From: Globodera rostochiensis
Lineage: Eukaryota; Nematoda; Chromadorea; Rhabditida; Heteroderidae
Assembly: GCA_018350325.1 (NCBI GenBank)
Contig: JAEVLN010000020.1
Span: 403,796-467,795, forward strand
Direction: 5' to 3'
DNA: 64,000 nt
Shown here: one piece after another, positions 1-11,570 of the stretch
Position numbering within the stretch: position 1 is the stretch's first letter
Layout of the letters: every line of letters starts with the position of its first letter
Notes under the pieces: generated by a model
The model's input: the letters and a program-made list of their open reading frames with translations, nothing else
Told to the model about the DNA's origin: nothing
The model's database searches: none
Translations under genes and position numbers: made by a program

Positions 1-165
1 AAATACTCTTTGTTGTGAACCGTATGCTTTCAGCTGCGAAAGAAAAATCCAAACAAATCCAATACATTTTGTTATTATAATCCTACTTTACGATAATTTG
101 GAAGGAGCAACAAAACACTTAAATAATGCTTATTTAAACAAAAATGAAATTTTGAAAACTAAACA
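1..165. repeat. Family J repeat, copy 1
   Basis: Two stretches of this segment recur further along in the same order and orientation. Bases 1-25 match 1690-1714 with one difference, and 138-165 match 1723-1756 with a short insertion. The middle of about 110 bases is absent from the second copy. The repeat may extend left of the window. Function unknown. The gain or loss of a central piece is also seen in family A. Confidence 0.7.
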
Positions 166-1149
166 ATAGGGTGGCACACGACATTTGAATTTTCCATTTG
201 CGGAAAAACAATGAAGTTAATAATTAATAAGATTGATTTAAAACTTAAACTAACAAAAACATCTAAATATCGCCAAGTGATTTTTGAAAAATTTTAAAAA
301 TAATGCATCGAGAAATTCATAATATAAATTTATTGAACATTTGGAATGGAAAACAAAGTGCTCAGTACAGCAGAGTCTCATTATTTATTTCACAAAGCAT
401 TTACCTAAAAACTACATAATCATTATGAATCGATAATAAACTTATATGTTTTTGAAAGTTAGCGATAAACAAAATTGTTTATATAAAAATATTATCTAAA
501 ACATACTTTATATTGCTATGACAGCGAAGGTATAAAAACTAATAATGTTTCTAAATAATGACAAGATAAATCTATAAATGAATACCGCATAATTGATCCG
601 CCACAAAAATTGACAAAAATTTAAAAAAAAATGTGTTTTCCGTCATGCCGATTAATAAAATTCAAGCAACAAGAAGGATTTTCAAAAATATTAATAAGTT
701 TTTAATCTCAACGCTCATTATCTAAATTCACTATATTGATTATTTCTTTTGTTATTTAATTAATAAATTGAACCAAAAAATTAAATTTACTTAAAATGTA
801 TTAGAATGAAAATAAACATTTAAAATGTAACTTAATGTATAAAGAGTTTTTGTTTTGAACAAAAAAAACATACAATATGACATTTTAGTGAATATGATTA
901 AGTTAAGATTAAATCTTTGGATTTCAAATCAATGTTATTTGACATTTTATTGGAAATGTTGACTTTTTTTAAAAAGTTTTGACAAAAAACCGAATTTCAA
1001 AATATTTTAAAATTAAAATATGTTAATAAAAAGGATCCCCGATATATCAGCTCCCGAGACCACGAGTTTCCAATTTAACCAATTTTGATAGATATAAATT
1101 TTTCTGAAATATGAATGATCTTTTGTATGTAATTGAAACATTACACTTT

Positions 1150-1285
1150 TTATTTAAAAAACTGCTTCCTTTGCCCCTCCCCTCAGGGGACAATTCATCG
1201 GCTCGGCTTAGCTCGGGTCGGACAGAGCTTGCTTCTCCATGCCCATTGATTTGATCGGGGGGGGGGGGAGAGAACCATTCATTTT
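1150..1285. repeat. Probable fragment of hAT-like element core, with G12 run
   Basis: This GC-rich islet contains a run of 12 G at 1257-1268. In this window, long runs of G or C otherwise occur only inside, or next to recognisable pieces of, the hAT-like element cores (5386-5394, 20240-20252, 27940-27949, 54910-54919). Words such as GGCTCGGCTTAGCTCGGG suggest a degenerate arm. No terminal inverted repeat is visible, so this is at most an old fragment. It could also be an unrelated islet. Confidence 0.35.
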
Positions 1286-1689
1286 TCTTGGCAAAAAAGA
1301 AAAATTGGGTAAATTTTATGCTGCGGTTGTTGGTTTTACTTTTGAAAAATATTAAACAAATAATTGGAGGTTTTAAATAGTTAAAAGGGAGTTATTAATT
1401 TTGGTTTATAAAACTTTCTTGTGTCTATTGAATTAGAGCGACTTTTTTAGTCCATAAAAATCCATATTTAGGCTTTTTTGAGAATAAATCCATATTTTAC
1501 CATTTTTCCATGAAAAATCTATCGCAATTTTATGGATAGGAATTCAATCCGAAACTAAGACAAAATTTAAGGTATGCATATGTTTTCAACAAAATAAAAT
1601 GTTTTGATGCAAAAAATGTTACTTTATAAGTCAAATAATTATAAAGTGTTAAATACTTTTTTACAAAAATGGATAATAGTTGATAAAGC

Positions 1690-1756
1690 AAATACTATTT
1701 GTTGTGAACCGTATTGCTGTTGAACAAAATGAAATTAGATTTTGAAAACTAAACAA
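1690..1756. repeat. Family J repeat, copy 2 (centre deleted)
   Basis: This is a shortened direct copy of 1-165. It begins with the word TTGTTGTGAACCGTAT and ends with TTTTGAAAACTAAACAA, both shared with copy 1, but about 110 bases between them are missing. It lies in the same A-rich block and the same orientation as copy 1. No open frame spans it. Identity was judged by eye. Confidence 0.7.
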
Positions 1757-4700
1757 CTTTGGATTAATTAATGTTAATATTGAGGCCTAATAAAAAAATA
1801 ATTATCGAACTGAGTGATATTAATGGGATGATTAAAAAAAACTAAAATTGAATATTGAACAGGAAATTGGCATAACTCACAAAAAAATTAAGTTAGTCAA
1901 ATAAAACCCAAAATTTATTTGTGTAACAATGAAAACAATTTATGAAAACCATTAATACGCTCGAGTGAACACAAAAATCAAGGAAGTCGCATTATTTGGT
2001 GACTGCGAATGTGGCGCGCTCTTTGGGAAGCCGGTGCCCGCCGACCTGGGCCAATTCTGAAATTGGGTTTCATTTGCTAGGTTAAGAAGCTACATTACTC
2101 TTGTATCTGTGCAAATTTAATTCACAAATTAATCTAACATTTTAATTTTAAATAAATTCTTATTTCTAATAAATTACTCGAATTAATTTTTTGATATAGA
2201 AACCCTAAACATAATTTGCATCTATTGATAAACTCGAATAATAACTAAATTTTATTTTATCGCTGTTTGTTGTACATATTTTTAAAAACCCAGAATAAAC
2301 TGACATGAACTTTAAACTAATAAATTATACATAAATAATTATGATTACAATTTCTGTGACTATGGTACAGAATAGATTTTTAAAAATGATATTTATTGGT
2401 AAAATAGTTGCAATAGAAAACTCTTGAAATTATTAACTTGATTTTAGTTATAAAAAAATGTTTTTATAACTAAAATAAATTCGAATCGAGTATTATCTAT
2501 GCGGTTAATCTTTCAAAATAAAAGCAAAAAAACTAAAAATTATTTATTTTATATATTTATAAATAAAAATATTATGTTTATAAAAACTGAAAATTATAAT
2601 TACAATCATTCAATAAAAATGATTGTCTTTTTACTTAACCCAGACATGTTAAAAAACATTCCACCTTCCCGCATTACAAATAGTTAATGAATGCTTCTTA
2701 AAATAAATAACTATGTCAAATAACGCTAATCATTTTTTACCAGAGAAAAATAAAAAAACGCTTGTAAAAGAAAAGGTTTGACAAACTTTTCATGCTCAAT
2801 ACTTCTGCATGGGCTTGAGCATGTCCAAGGAGATTTTATAAATATATTTATTGAATAGTTTAATAAATAAAATTGCAAAAGATACCATTTAATTTTTTTA
2901 AATTAGAAATAATTTGGGTTAAATAAACATTTTAAAAAAATTTAGCAATAATATACCAAAATTTATTTTATGTTATAAAATAAATCAATGATGGAATTAA
3001 ATGACCATAAAAAAGTAAACTAATGTTTTTACTTGGTTTTTTTATTAAGAAGAAGATGATGATTACCACAGTGCGAATCTCGAATTTTATTGCAAGTTAA
3101 GATTCTGCTATTATTCTACAGCAAGCGATAAAGAAAAACATTGGATTAGCGCGATAGCTGACACCGTATTAATTTTAAAAATTGATTGCTATTTAAATTA
3201 CGATAAAATAAAAATTTCACATGAATCGGTTAAATATGAAATTTTTCTATATTGTTGAAAGTTTGCAGGCAATTTATTTGGTGAAATTTAAATGTTACTC
3301 ATTAATATATTATTACAAATTGCAGTACAATTAATAAATAAAAATTTGTCTGTAATTGGGTTAGTTACAATTTTTGTGACACCGATATGTCGGACTGATA
3401 CTTTGTCGGATTTTTAGATAAACCTCCCACGCATACGATCAATAAAGTGCAAAGCAAAGTAAATAAAAATTTATTCAAAAAAAAAATTGATAAAATAATT
3501 TCGTCAAAATTTTAAATATAATATTATCTTAACTTATATTTATATAGAAGATTAAAGACCAAACGAAAAGCAATTAAAGCTAATAAAATTAAAAAATAAT
3601 ATGAATTTAAATAAAAATATGCTACCAATTGCCGACTTACATTCAACTTGGAATGCATGACAACTTGCACTTACATGGTATACAATACATAAATTTTCAT
3701 TTTGTAAAATGAAACAAAACAATTTTATGGACTAAAAAACTTTTTATGCTTTTATCCTCGATCAAAAAAGTGCTTTCACCTCTCTATGAGGCCACTCTGT
3801 TATTGCAAGACCGAAATACTTCAGTTTCAGTGATCATCCCTTTCTTTAAAGTTAAATTTTTTTTTGTTTAAAAAAAAAGTAATTTTAAGCAATTTCATTT
3901 GCTTTTATTTTTAATCAAAACAGACATATTAAATATTTAAATATGTTGTTGATTTACAAAAAATTAATATAATAATTAATTTAAAAATCTAATTTTTTCA
4001 ATTTAAAAAATCTGTAAACAAAGAAAATTTATCAAGCGTCTATTTCAGTTATTGTTTTTAAAACAAGACCACGAAACAGATTTAATAAATTGTTAATAGA
4101 TAAATATGTCGGCGTAACTCGCCGTATTATTTGAAAATTTTTAAATAATACTAGGATTATTCGAATAATCAAATATTTAACAATATTTCTAAATTTTCAA
4201 ACAAACTTCAATGAAAGGACAATAATTTATATAGATAAATCAATCATTTTCAGTCAGTAGACCGTCAGGGTAGCTATTATAATTCAAATAAGATTTTTTA
4301 TTATCAACTATAGCATCATTATCAACCCATATAAAGGACTATCAACCAAGATAAAATTACAAAAAAATATTACTCGTATTTGTTTTTTAAAAAATGTGAG
4401 TATTATCTAAAATCAAGACAATTTATACTAAATGAAGTATATTTGAACATCATCTCATTTTATTAAAATAAAAAATGATATATGTGAATGTCTTAATTTT
4501 AAAAAACTTTTAAAGTTTAACACACTAAGATCTTCCTGATCAGGATTATCAAGGATGATTGGCGGTACATTGATTAGAATATCTGCAAAAACCATTACGA
4601 AAATAATTATAGCCAAATAATTCTAAAATTTTAATCGATAGCATAAAAAACTGTTGTACCGTAACTTGAGATTAACCCGAAAAAATGCATTCTGCAAATA

Positions 4701-5034
4701 AAATTATATAAATGACAAAAGTCGGTACTGCGTGACGTTGGAAGTACTAAAAAAAATGTTTAACTCGGATCCATATTCCATTTCGCCGAGTGAGGACATA
4801 TTTAAAAACAAAAAAGGCATACTATAACTCAAGAAAGTGTAAAGGATATAAATACACCAAAATAAGATAACCATAAATATATTGTACCTAGTTTTTCATA
4901 TTGACAAGAAAACAAACAATTTCTAACTTGACGGCGAACCGCAGAAAAATAATGTTTTTACAAAAAAATGAGAGCTATACACTTAATTAAAGAAATACTA
5001 AAATCATCAAATTATGCATATTATTCTTTAGACT

Positions 5035-5042
5035 ATTAAAAC
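5035..5042. repeat. Left target-site duplication of element 1
   Basis: The octamer ATTAAAAC directly precedes the left inverted repeat. Its partner ATAAAAAC at 6135-6142 differs at one base, which fits mutation after an old insertion. Confidence 0.75.
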
Positions 5043-6134
5043 TAGTGTTCGGCACGGTAAAATTTACCGCGGTAAAAACCGGTAAAAATCGGTAAAAATT
5101 CACGGTAAATTTACCGGTTTACCGTTACCGGTCGCATTTTGTCCCAACCGGTAAAAACCGGTAACGGTAAAAATCGGTAAATTTACCGATTTACCGTTAC
5201 CGGTCCAAGTCATTTACCGCGGCAAATTACCGGTTTTCCGGTAAAAAATTTTAAACTAATATTGATACTTATTTTGAATTTGGCATTCAATTCAAAGAAA
5301 TTTTGGGTCAAGTCTGACTCAAACATAGTCCAAAATCGCAATTTTTTGCCCATTTTTTAAAAAAAATCTTAAAAATTCGAAAAATCCCCCCCCCTGGTTC
5401 AGGAGAGATACATTTAGAAATTGCAGAAAAAACTCTTGAAAAAAATGGCCTAGGACACTGTCTCGGGGTAGACCACAAAAAATGTTTGTCATTATTTAGG
5501 CCTCCGTCCTTATTTTTCGGATTTTATGAAGATTTTCATAATATTTTGATGCAATATTCAAAATGAGAAAATTTCGAAGCGAATTGGGCCAATTTTTATT
5601 ACAAATTGGGAGTCAAAATTCCAAAAATTTTCTCGCCGACCCTCCCCGCCCCCATCTTTCCCAAAAATTTTTGAAAAATCACGCGCAAAAAAAAGATATA
5701 AAGAAAATAAAACGTTTTTATTTTGATAAAATGTAAATTTTGAGTGTACTTGAAATTCGTTGCCTGTTATGTACTTGGAAATCAATTGTTTTTACCCGAT
5801 GGAAGCCCTGAATAATACCCAAAAAAACACTCTCCAAAATCCAACTTCTTTTTTTGGAAAAAATTGATTAAGAAAACCAAAAAAATGCAACCCCTAAAAT
5901 TGTCATCGGAATGTGCAGAAGAAAAATCGAGAACTGGTTCATAACAAATTTGTGCAAGTTATCGGGAAAGATTTGTTGTGAGTTTGTAAAACTAGAAAGG
6001 ACTTTAATTTCAATTTTTGAAAATTTACCGATTTACCGTTACCGGTCGTTTTGGGCCACGAACGGTAAAACCGGTAACGGTAATTACCGGTTTTACCGTT
6101 ACCGTTACCGGAAAATGCCATTTGCCGAACACTA
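5043..6134. mobile_element. Non-autonomous hAT-like element 1 (ACCGGTAA arms)
   Basis: The element is 1092 bp. It is bounded by perfect 12-bp terminal inverted repeats, TAGTGTTCGGCA at 5043-5054 and TGCCGAACACTA at 6123-6134. The flanks ATTAAAAC (5035-5042) and ATAAAAAC (6135-6142) match at seven of eight bases, which fits an aged 8-bp target-site duplication. The TAG...CTA ends and 8-bp duplication are typical of the hAT superfamily. The left arm (about 5055-5250) and right arm (about 6028-6122) are made of repeated ACCGGTAA and ATTTACCG words that are their own complements and could fold into long hairpins. The inner core (about 5270-5920) is AT-rich with a C9 run at 5386-5394 and the shared word TTTTCTCGCCGACC near 5629. 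There is no transposase frame, so it would have to be moved in trans. Confidence 0.88.
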
Positions 6135-6142
6135 ATAAAAAC
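6135..6142. repeat. Right target-site duplication of element 1
   Basis: The octamer ATAAAAAC directly follows the right inverted repeat and matches the left flank ATTAAAAC at seven of eight positions. Confidence 0.75.
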
Positions 6143-7180
6143 CCAAAGCAAAAAAAATATTAAACATAATTCTTATTAATTAAGATAATGAATCTAACTT
6201 ATATTTTGTAATGCTTATTAAAGTGACAATCTATGAAAGCCGGAAAGTTTAATTTAAATAATTTAAAGCAAAATAACATAATGTTTTGGTAGTAAATAAC
6301 AACACCATGGATATTGTCGAAGTATACACTATTAAAATTAAAAATAATAACAAACTTCAAACAAATGTCTTAACTAACAGATCAAAAAGAAGATAGCTTA
6401 AAGAAGGCTTAAGACATGGTGAAAGGACACTGTATTAACATGATCGCGGCTTAAAATTGCCTTAAAATAAGAAATAATAAAAGACTAACAAACCATTAAG
6501 AACTAATTAAAATTAATTTTAAAATTATGCTGGACAAAAGAATTTTACAAGTTAAAAACAAATTGGTACAAATAAATAAATTGAAAATATATTTAAATAT
6601 CCTTACCCAAGGTATTCTACAAAAGCTAAAAAATTACAGATTTTTTTGTCTAGTTGTGTTTTAAAATTTAAAAAATAAAATATTTAAAAAAAGCAACAAT
6701 CACAACAGTTCATAGTGCCAGAAAAATGAAAAGATATATTTTTTAAACTAACCAACTCAACAAAAAAGATGCATCAAAAGCTTCAACTATTTAAAATGGC
6801 AAGAAACAAATAAGATTAAAAGTTAAATAAAAATTAATTAATGTAAATATTTGTCATCAATCAATAATTTGAAAAAGGTGCAAACATTTTTGAATATTTG
6901 AATTTTTTCTTCATAAAGAAATAGTTTGAACGCATAGTGTTAATAAAAAGTAATTAAAATTAAAAATATAAATCAAAAAATTGCTTAAGCTCAAAAGTGA
7001 AATAAATTTTTTTTAAAAACTCCACTTTCTGTAAAATTTTAGAATTTTTAATAGTTTTGTTAAAAAAATTGAAAATTTGAAAAAGGTGCCAATTCGAATT
7101 TTTCAAAAATTTTTAAATACGGCAATTTTTGAAGCTTTTTAGAAATGGGAGGGTCGGCGCTCCCATTTTGAATATTAATT
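6143..7180. other. A-rich block ending in a core fragment
   Basis: Low-complexity A-rich DNA with no gene. From about 7020 to 7165 there is a fragment like the hAT element cores: repeated AATTTTTCAAAAATTTTT words, GAAAAAGGTGCC, and GGGAGGGTCGGCGCTCCC near 7147, which is self-complementary and recalls the GC-rich stem-loop of the cores. The top strand changes from A-rich to T-rich just after it, near 7170-7180. Confidence 0.6.
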
Positions 7181-9085
7181 AAATTTTATTTTGCTAAATT
7201 TAGGTTTACAATTTACGCTGTGCATCCAATTTTAGACGCTTCCACTTTTCCACTCTTATTAATCCTTTTATTATTCATATTTATTAAAATTTGTATTTTA
7301 CGAGACCCTCATTTGAAGTAACGAAAAATGAGTGTACCAACATGCTTTTGCAGATCGTTATCTATATATAACATTCCTGAGTTATCTTTCGCCGCTGAAG
7401 ATTGCTTGAAGGTAATTACAATATATAGTATCTTTTTTAATAATATACAATACAATTTCATTTATCAATTTTACTACATTTTAATAACGTAATTTGATTT
7501 TAACATTTCGTTTAATTATTTTCATTAAACAGTATCGTTTAAATTAATAAGGTTTTATTTTCAAAAAAATATATTTTTGGACTTAACAATTTAACATTAC
7601 ATGAGCACTAAAGCAACTTTGTGTTGGGTAATTAAACCTCACTTCATTTAGTTTAATAGTTTTACATTATTGGGTATTTCTTGTCGCTTTAAATCAATAT
7701 CATTTTTGAAGTTTATTTTTAACCTTTTAAATTTCAGCACCTTTAAAATTAACTGTCAAGTATTTTATTTTATTGAACATTTTTTTGCACAGATCAATTT
7801 GCATTAATAAATTGGTAAATTCATATTTTAATTCGCTCAGAGTTGCGTGAAATTTAACGCTGTTCAAAAAACTTTTGGTTTAAATAAAAATATTGAATTT
7901 TGTATATGTTAAAGAAATTTTAAGGATTTATACGTAAGTGTATTCTATATATTGTTTTGACCATTCCAAGTTTCTTTATCATGGCAATTGTTTCTTTTAC
8001 CACGGCGACATTTTTTTGACTTGAGGTTTTCAATTTTCTACAAGTTTTAATAAAAATACCGTTAAAATTTACTTTTATCTTCTTTGATAAATTAATTTTT
8101 TTTACATTTAATAATAGAATTTAAGATTTCTTTAAAAAATGAATCTTTCTATACAAACACATTTTCTTTAACTCTACACTTTGGTGTTTAAAAGCGTTTT
8201 AATAATTTTATTATATATCATTTTGTTTAATTGGATGGGGTTGTTACAGATTCGCTAGTTGGTCTGTAATTGATGATAAGCCTTTCGGCATAGTTTGGGT
8301 TTTTAAATTGAACAAATTATGGTGTCTTCTTTTTAAACTTTTTAACAAACTTAATGATTATAAATTAATTGATACTTTTTAATATTTAAATTTTGTAACC
8401 TTGGCGCAAAACCATTTTTTGTTTAAATCGTCCAAAAGAAAATTTGTCCGCTTTATTTTCATGAAATAAATGATTAATTTATATATTGTAATTATATTTG
8501 CCAGTTTAATGTTTGTCACCTAATTGGGTCGTTGTTCCTGCGTTTTCAAACGTATAAATTTTCTAAGCAAGTTCCGAGATTAGCAAACATTTACTCCTTG
8601 TTAATTTTCAATTTGATTTATTTTTAATTGTCCTTTTCCCGTTGTATTTATATGTGCAAAATACAGATTTATTTTTAAAAAGAAAAGTTTTTCTATGTTT
8701 TCAACAGTTGCTTTGCCTCGGCGGTACCCCGTCGTTGAGGAGAATGTCTTATTCGTTTTTCTCCTTTTCGGGCTCTTTGACTTCGGGTGCGGTCCTAATT
8801 TCGATGCGGCAGGTGGGTTGTGAATTTTTATTTTAATTGTCTGGAGCTTGATCGAAATTTTTTTATACCATTTTAATTAATAAATTTATTGTATCTTAAA
8901 TTAGTTTTATAGGGGACTTTTCCATTCATTTATTTTGTGAATTTAACACTATTAGGAAGTTTTTTTAAATCATATGTTTGTTTTATAATATAATTAATTG
9001 TTTTCTGTTCGATATTTTTATAAAAGATAGAAGAATTATTCTTTAAAAAAAAAAAGTTCCACTTCATGTGATTGCATGTTGATCC
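7181..9085. other. T-rich block, no secure gene
   Basis: The top strand is T-rich. Islets of normal composition lie at about 7330-7410, 8230-8300, 8510-8580 and 8705-8820. The last is the most exon-like stretch of this block and is listed separately. No recognisable protein, RNA gene or repeat copy was found elsewhere in it. Confidence 0.65.
8708..8812 (+). other. Exon-like GC-richer islet, unrecognised
   Basis: This 105-bp islet follows the acceptor-like end TTTTCAACAG and is followed directly by GTGGGT, so its edges look like a 3' and a 5' splice site on the plus strand, the T-rich strand as expected for flanking introns. Two of the three plus frames are open across it. One reads ALPRRYPVVEENVLFVFL and onwards, the other LLCLGGTPSLRRMSYSFF and onwards. 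I recognise neither. GC-richer DNA is often open by chance, and no partner exon can be named, so the coding reading is weak. Confidence 0.2.
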
Positions 9086-9093
9086 CTATGTAT
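9086..9093. repeat. Left target-site duplication of element 2
   Basis: The octamer CTATGTAT directly precedes the left inverted repeat and is repeated exactly at 9946-9953. Confidence 0.93.
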
Positions 9094-9373
9094 CAGGGAT
9101 GTGCTCTGTTCTGTTCTGATTTTCTGATTTACCAGAATTTCTGGTGATTTTGGGCACCAGAATTCTGATTTCTGGTTTCTGGTTTTTTTTTTTGCAACCA
9201 GAATTCTGATTTCTGGTTTCTGGTTTTTTAGAGAAAAAACCAGAAAAAAACCAGAAATTCTAAGTTAAAATTTTTACTTACAACACCTTTTACAAATAGC
9301 CATTTTTGCAAAATTATTCATTCTTGGGCCAATTTTCTTAACAAATTGTCATCAAAAATCAAAAAAATTTTCC

Positions 9374-9397
9374 CGGCGGCGCCTATCGGCACCGCCG
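9374..9397. repeat. Core stem-loop, first copy in element 2
   Basis: A 10-bp stem, CGGCGGCGCC with GGCACCGCCG, closes a TATC loop. One pair is a G-T wobble. It is preceded by an AT-rich lead containing CTTAACAAATTG. The same hairpin recurs at 9498-9521, nearly unchanged in the opposite orientation at 27954-27977, and degraded at 54883-54904. Confidence 0.85.
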
Positions 9398-9497
9398 ACC
9401 CCCTCCTATTTCTAAAAAATATTAAAAAAAGTGTCGATTTTTTTAAATTTTTGTTGAAAATCTGTTAACAAATAAAGTCAAAAATTCAAAATTTTCT

Positions 9498-9521
9498 CGG
9501 CGGCGCCTATCGGCACCGCCG
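9498..9521. repeat. Core stem-loop, second copy in element 2
   Basis: This is identical in stem and loop to 9374-9397 and lies 124 bp further on in the same orientation. It is preceded by AAAATTTTCTCGG, the most constant lead among the elements. The first copy has AAATTTTCCCGG instead. Confidence 0.85.
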
Positions 9522-9945
9522 ACCCACCCGCAAGCAGAATTCGCAAAAAATTTGCATTTTTGAAAAATTTAAAAATCGACAACATTTTTGAAATTTTTCT
9601 ACCAAAATGTTAAAAATTCTAAAAAATTTACTGAAAATTGAACTTTTTTGGAAAATTTGATAAGAAAAATGCAATAAAAAAACCAAAAAACACACCCCTA
9701 AAATCGAACTTTTTGGAGGAAAAATTGCTTAAGAAAAATGCGGGAATGATTAAAAAATTTCTGTTCTGGTTTTCTGATTTACCAGAATTTCTGGTCGTTT
9801 TGGGCACCAGAATTCTGTTTTCTGATTTCTGATTTTTAAAATAAGGACCAGAATTCTGTTTTCTGGTTTCTGATTTTTTTTTATGCAACCAGAATTCTGA
9901 TTTCTGGTTTCTGATTTTTAAAAAGTCGACCAGAGCACATCCCTG

Positions 9946-9953
9946 CTATGTAT
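9946..9953. repeat. Right target-site duplication of element 2
   Basis: The octamer CTATGTAT directly follows the right inverted repeat and is identical to 9086-9093. Confidence 0.93.
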
Positions 9954-11570
9954 GCGATTTTATGAAAGTTAAATAAAATGTAAATTAACATTTTTCGTTT
10001 TAATATTAAATCTGGCGATGCGATAACATAGTTCAATATTTTTTCTTAAAAAATATTTTTAAAAAATGTTATGGGCCACATTTTTAGCTAATCATAAAAT
10101 AAATTAAAAATCTTAATGTTTAAGATTAAGTTTTACTAATTATTGAAAAAATATTTTAACATCCCTTCATTACGCCGTGGCGCGTTTGATCTGGCAGGCC
10201 ATCTGTGAGATCTGATTCGCAATATTAATTTCAAAAATGTTTTAAAAAATATAAAAATGCGATCTCAGTTAGTAAATGAGTCTGTATTTCCAAATTTAAT
10301 TTTATTCATCAGTCTTATTTATTATAATAATTGGGTAGCGAATTTTTTTTATAACGTTAAGCTGTAAACGTTTTTGATTTTTTGTTTATTCTTTTTATGT
10401 ATAAAATAACATAATGTTTAAATGCATTTTTAATTGATATTGACAAATCATAATTATTTTAGACTTTAATTTAATACATCTCATAAAAAAAGCGCAATTG
10501 TAATTTAAATGATAAAAAAATTGATTTGTCACAGTGATGTCAACATAAATTTTGACAGAAAATCGGCAAACGCTATTCAGTATTTGCAACTAATCAATTA
10601 CGTGGCGGTTTGATTTGTAAATCAGCGCAGAAGCCCTTTCGGATTTTGTTATTATAAATTATAAATAAAGAAAAAAAAAATTTCCTTTAATTTTATAATA
10701 TTCATTGTTATAAATTGCTGTTTCATCGGGTAAACGGTGCAATTTTTGAGAATTAAAATGATTTTCTTTGTTCGTTTTTTTAATTAATTTTCATTTTAAA
10801 CTTTATGATTTAATTACTTTTAAATTTTTGTTTTAGGAAATTTATTTTATAAATTGCACCGATTAGTAAGATATTTTTAATTGGTAAATGATATTTATGA
10901 TTGAATTAATACCAACATTATGATTATAGGTTCAATGATTTTCTTATGCATAACATTAATTTCTATAAATTTATACTTTCTGGGCCATCCCTTCAACGGC
11001 GACATCATCCGATCTTCAATGTCCGATAGACCATGTCGGTTTCCCATTCGGTTAGCGAGTAGACAGACACGCGATAATGTCGTCCGGATAGCATTCCAAT
11101 AAATGTTATTTTATTAGTAAATAATTAACAATTTTAAATTTATGTATTTATTAAACTAATTTTTCGTTTTTCAGAATTCTTTAAAAAGGCACAAGAGCAC
11201 ACCCCAAACTAGCTACTCTTTAATGCACTATAGTTCATTTTTAAACATTTTTTTTTATTAGTTGAGCTTTTGCAACCGTGAAGGACGCTTTCACAAAGCC
11301 TTATCATATAAATAGTAACATTAAAAAAAAATATTTTATTTGTTTGTTTATTATTTATTGATTTGTTCTAAAATGCATTTGTTTAAATTTCCTTGCAAAA
11401 TTTTGCAAATTTTATTAAAAAAATGCAACAAGATTTAACGAAATGTAAATTTTATTTTATATGCTAACTTTATTATGATGGTTTTATTACTTGCAAATAT
11501 TGAATGTTGGCATTTATTTTATAAAATTTATTGTAAATTAATTGTTTCTCATCACAGCGCTTTATATTAT
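9954..11570. other. T-rich block, no secure gene
   Basis: This continues the T-rich strand bias seen before element 2, so that element sits inside one block. GC-richer islets lie at about 10165-10225, 10585-10650, 10700-10750, 10980-11100, 11180-11235 and 11265-11310. The islet at 10980-11100 is open for about 40 codons on the plus strand (LGHPFNGDIIRSSMSDRPCR and onwards) but resembles nothing I know. The rest is low-complexity spacer. Confidence 0.6.

Larger units (their letters stand above)
1..5042. other. A-rich block, no gene seen
   Basis: The top strand is rich in A and poor in T runs, so by the orientation of repeat modules elsewhere this block reads as minus-oriented. I see no coding region. 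GC-richer islets break the spacer at about 1025-1075, 1150-1280, 2025-2090, 3640-3680, 3765-3840, 4540-4590 and 4710-4800. None is recognisable. The islet at 1150-1280 carries a run of 12 G and resembles a core fragment of the hAT-like elements. Around 1435-1550 short words such as AATCCATATTT recur in both orientations, like the low-complexity arms of those elements. Parts of family J lie at 1-165 and 1690-1756. The skew was judged by eye, not calculated. Confidence 0.65.
9094..9945. mobile_element. Non-autonomous hAT-like element 2 (CCAGAATTCTG arms)
   Basis: The element is 852 bp. Perfect 15-bp terminal inverted repeats, CAGGGATGTGCTCTG (9094-9108) and CAGAGCACATCCCTG (9931-9945), are flanked by an exact 8-bp duplication CTATGTAT. 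The CAGGG ends and 8-bp duplication are hallmarks of hAT transposons. The arms (about 9109-9260 and 9765-9930) consist of repeated ACCAGAATTCTGATTTCTGG words and are self-complementary. The core (about 9270-9750) holds two tandem copies of a unit with the GC-rich stem-loop CGGCGGCGCC-TATC-GGCACCGCCG, at 9374-9397 and 9498-9521, then two copies of a unit with AAGAAAAATGC and, in one case, CACCCCTAAAATCG. No transposase is encoded. The perfect duplication suggests a fairly recent insertion. Confidence 0.95.

Noticed and set aside
5911..6151. Open frames on both strands over the right arm of element 1
   Set aside because: They are translations of the ACCGGTAA repeat words (YRYR-rich) and reflect the repeat, not a gene.
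10703..10712. CTGTTTCA word like the upstream motif of nematode piRNA genes
   Set aside because: I found no regular set of such motifs with the same orientation before other islets, so one occurrence is not evidence.
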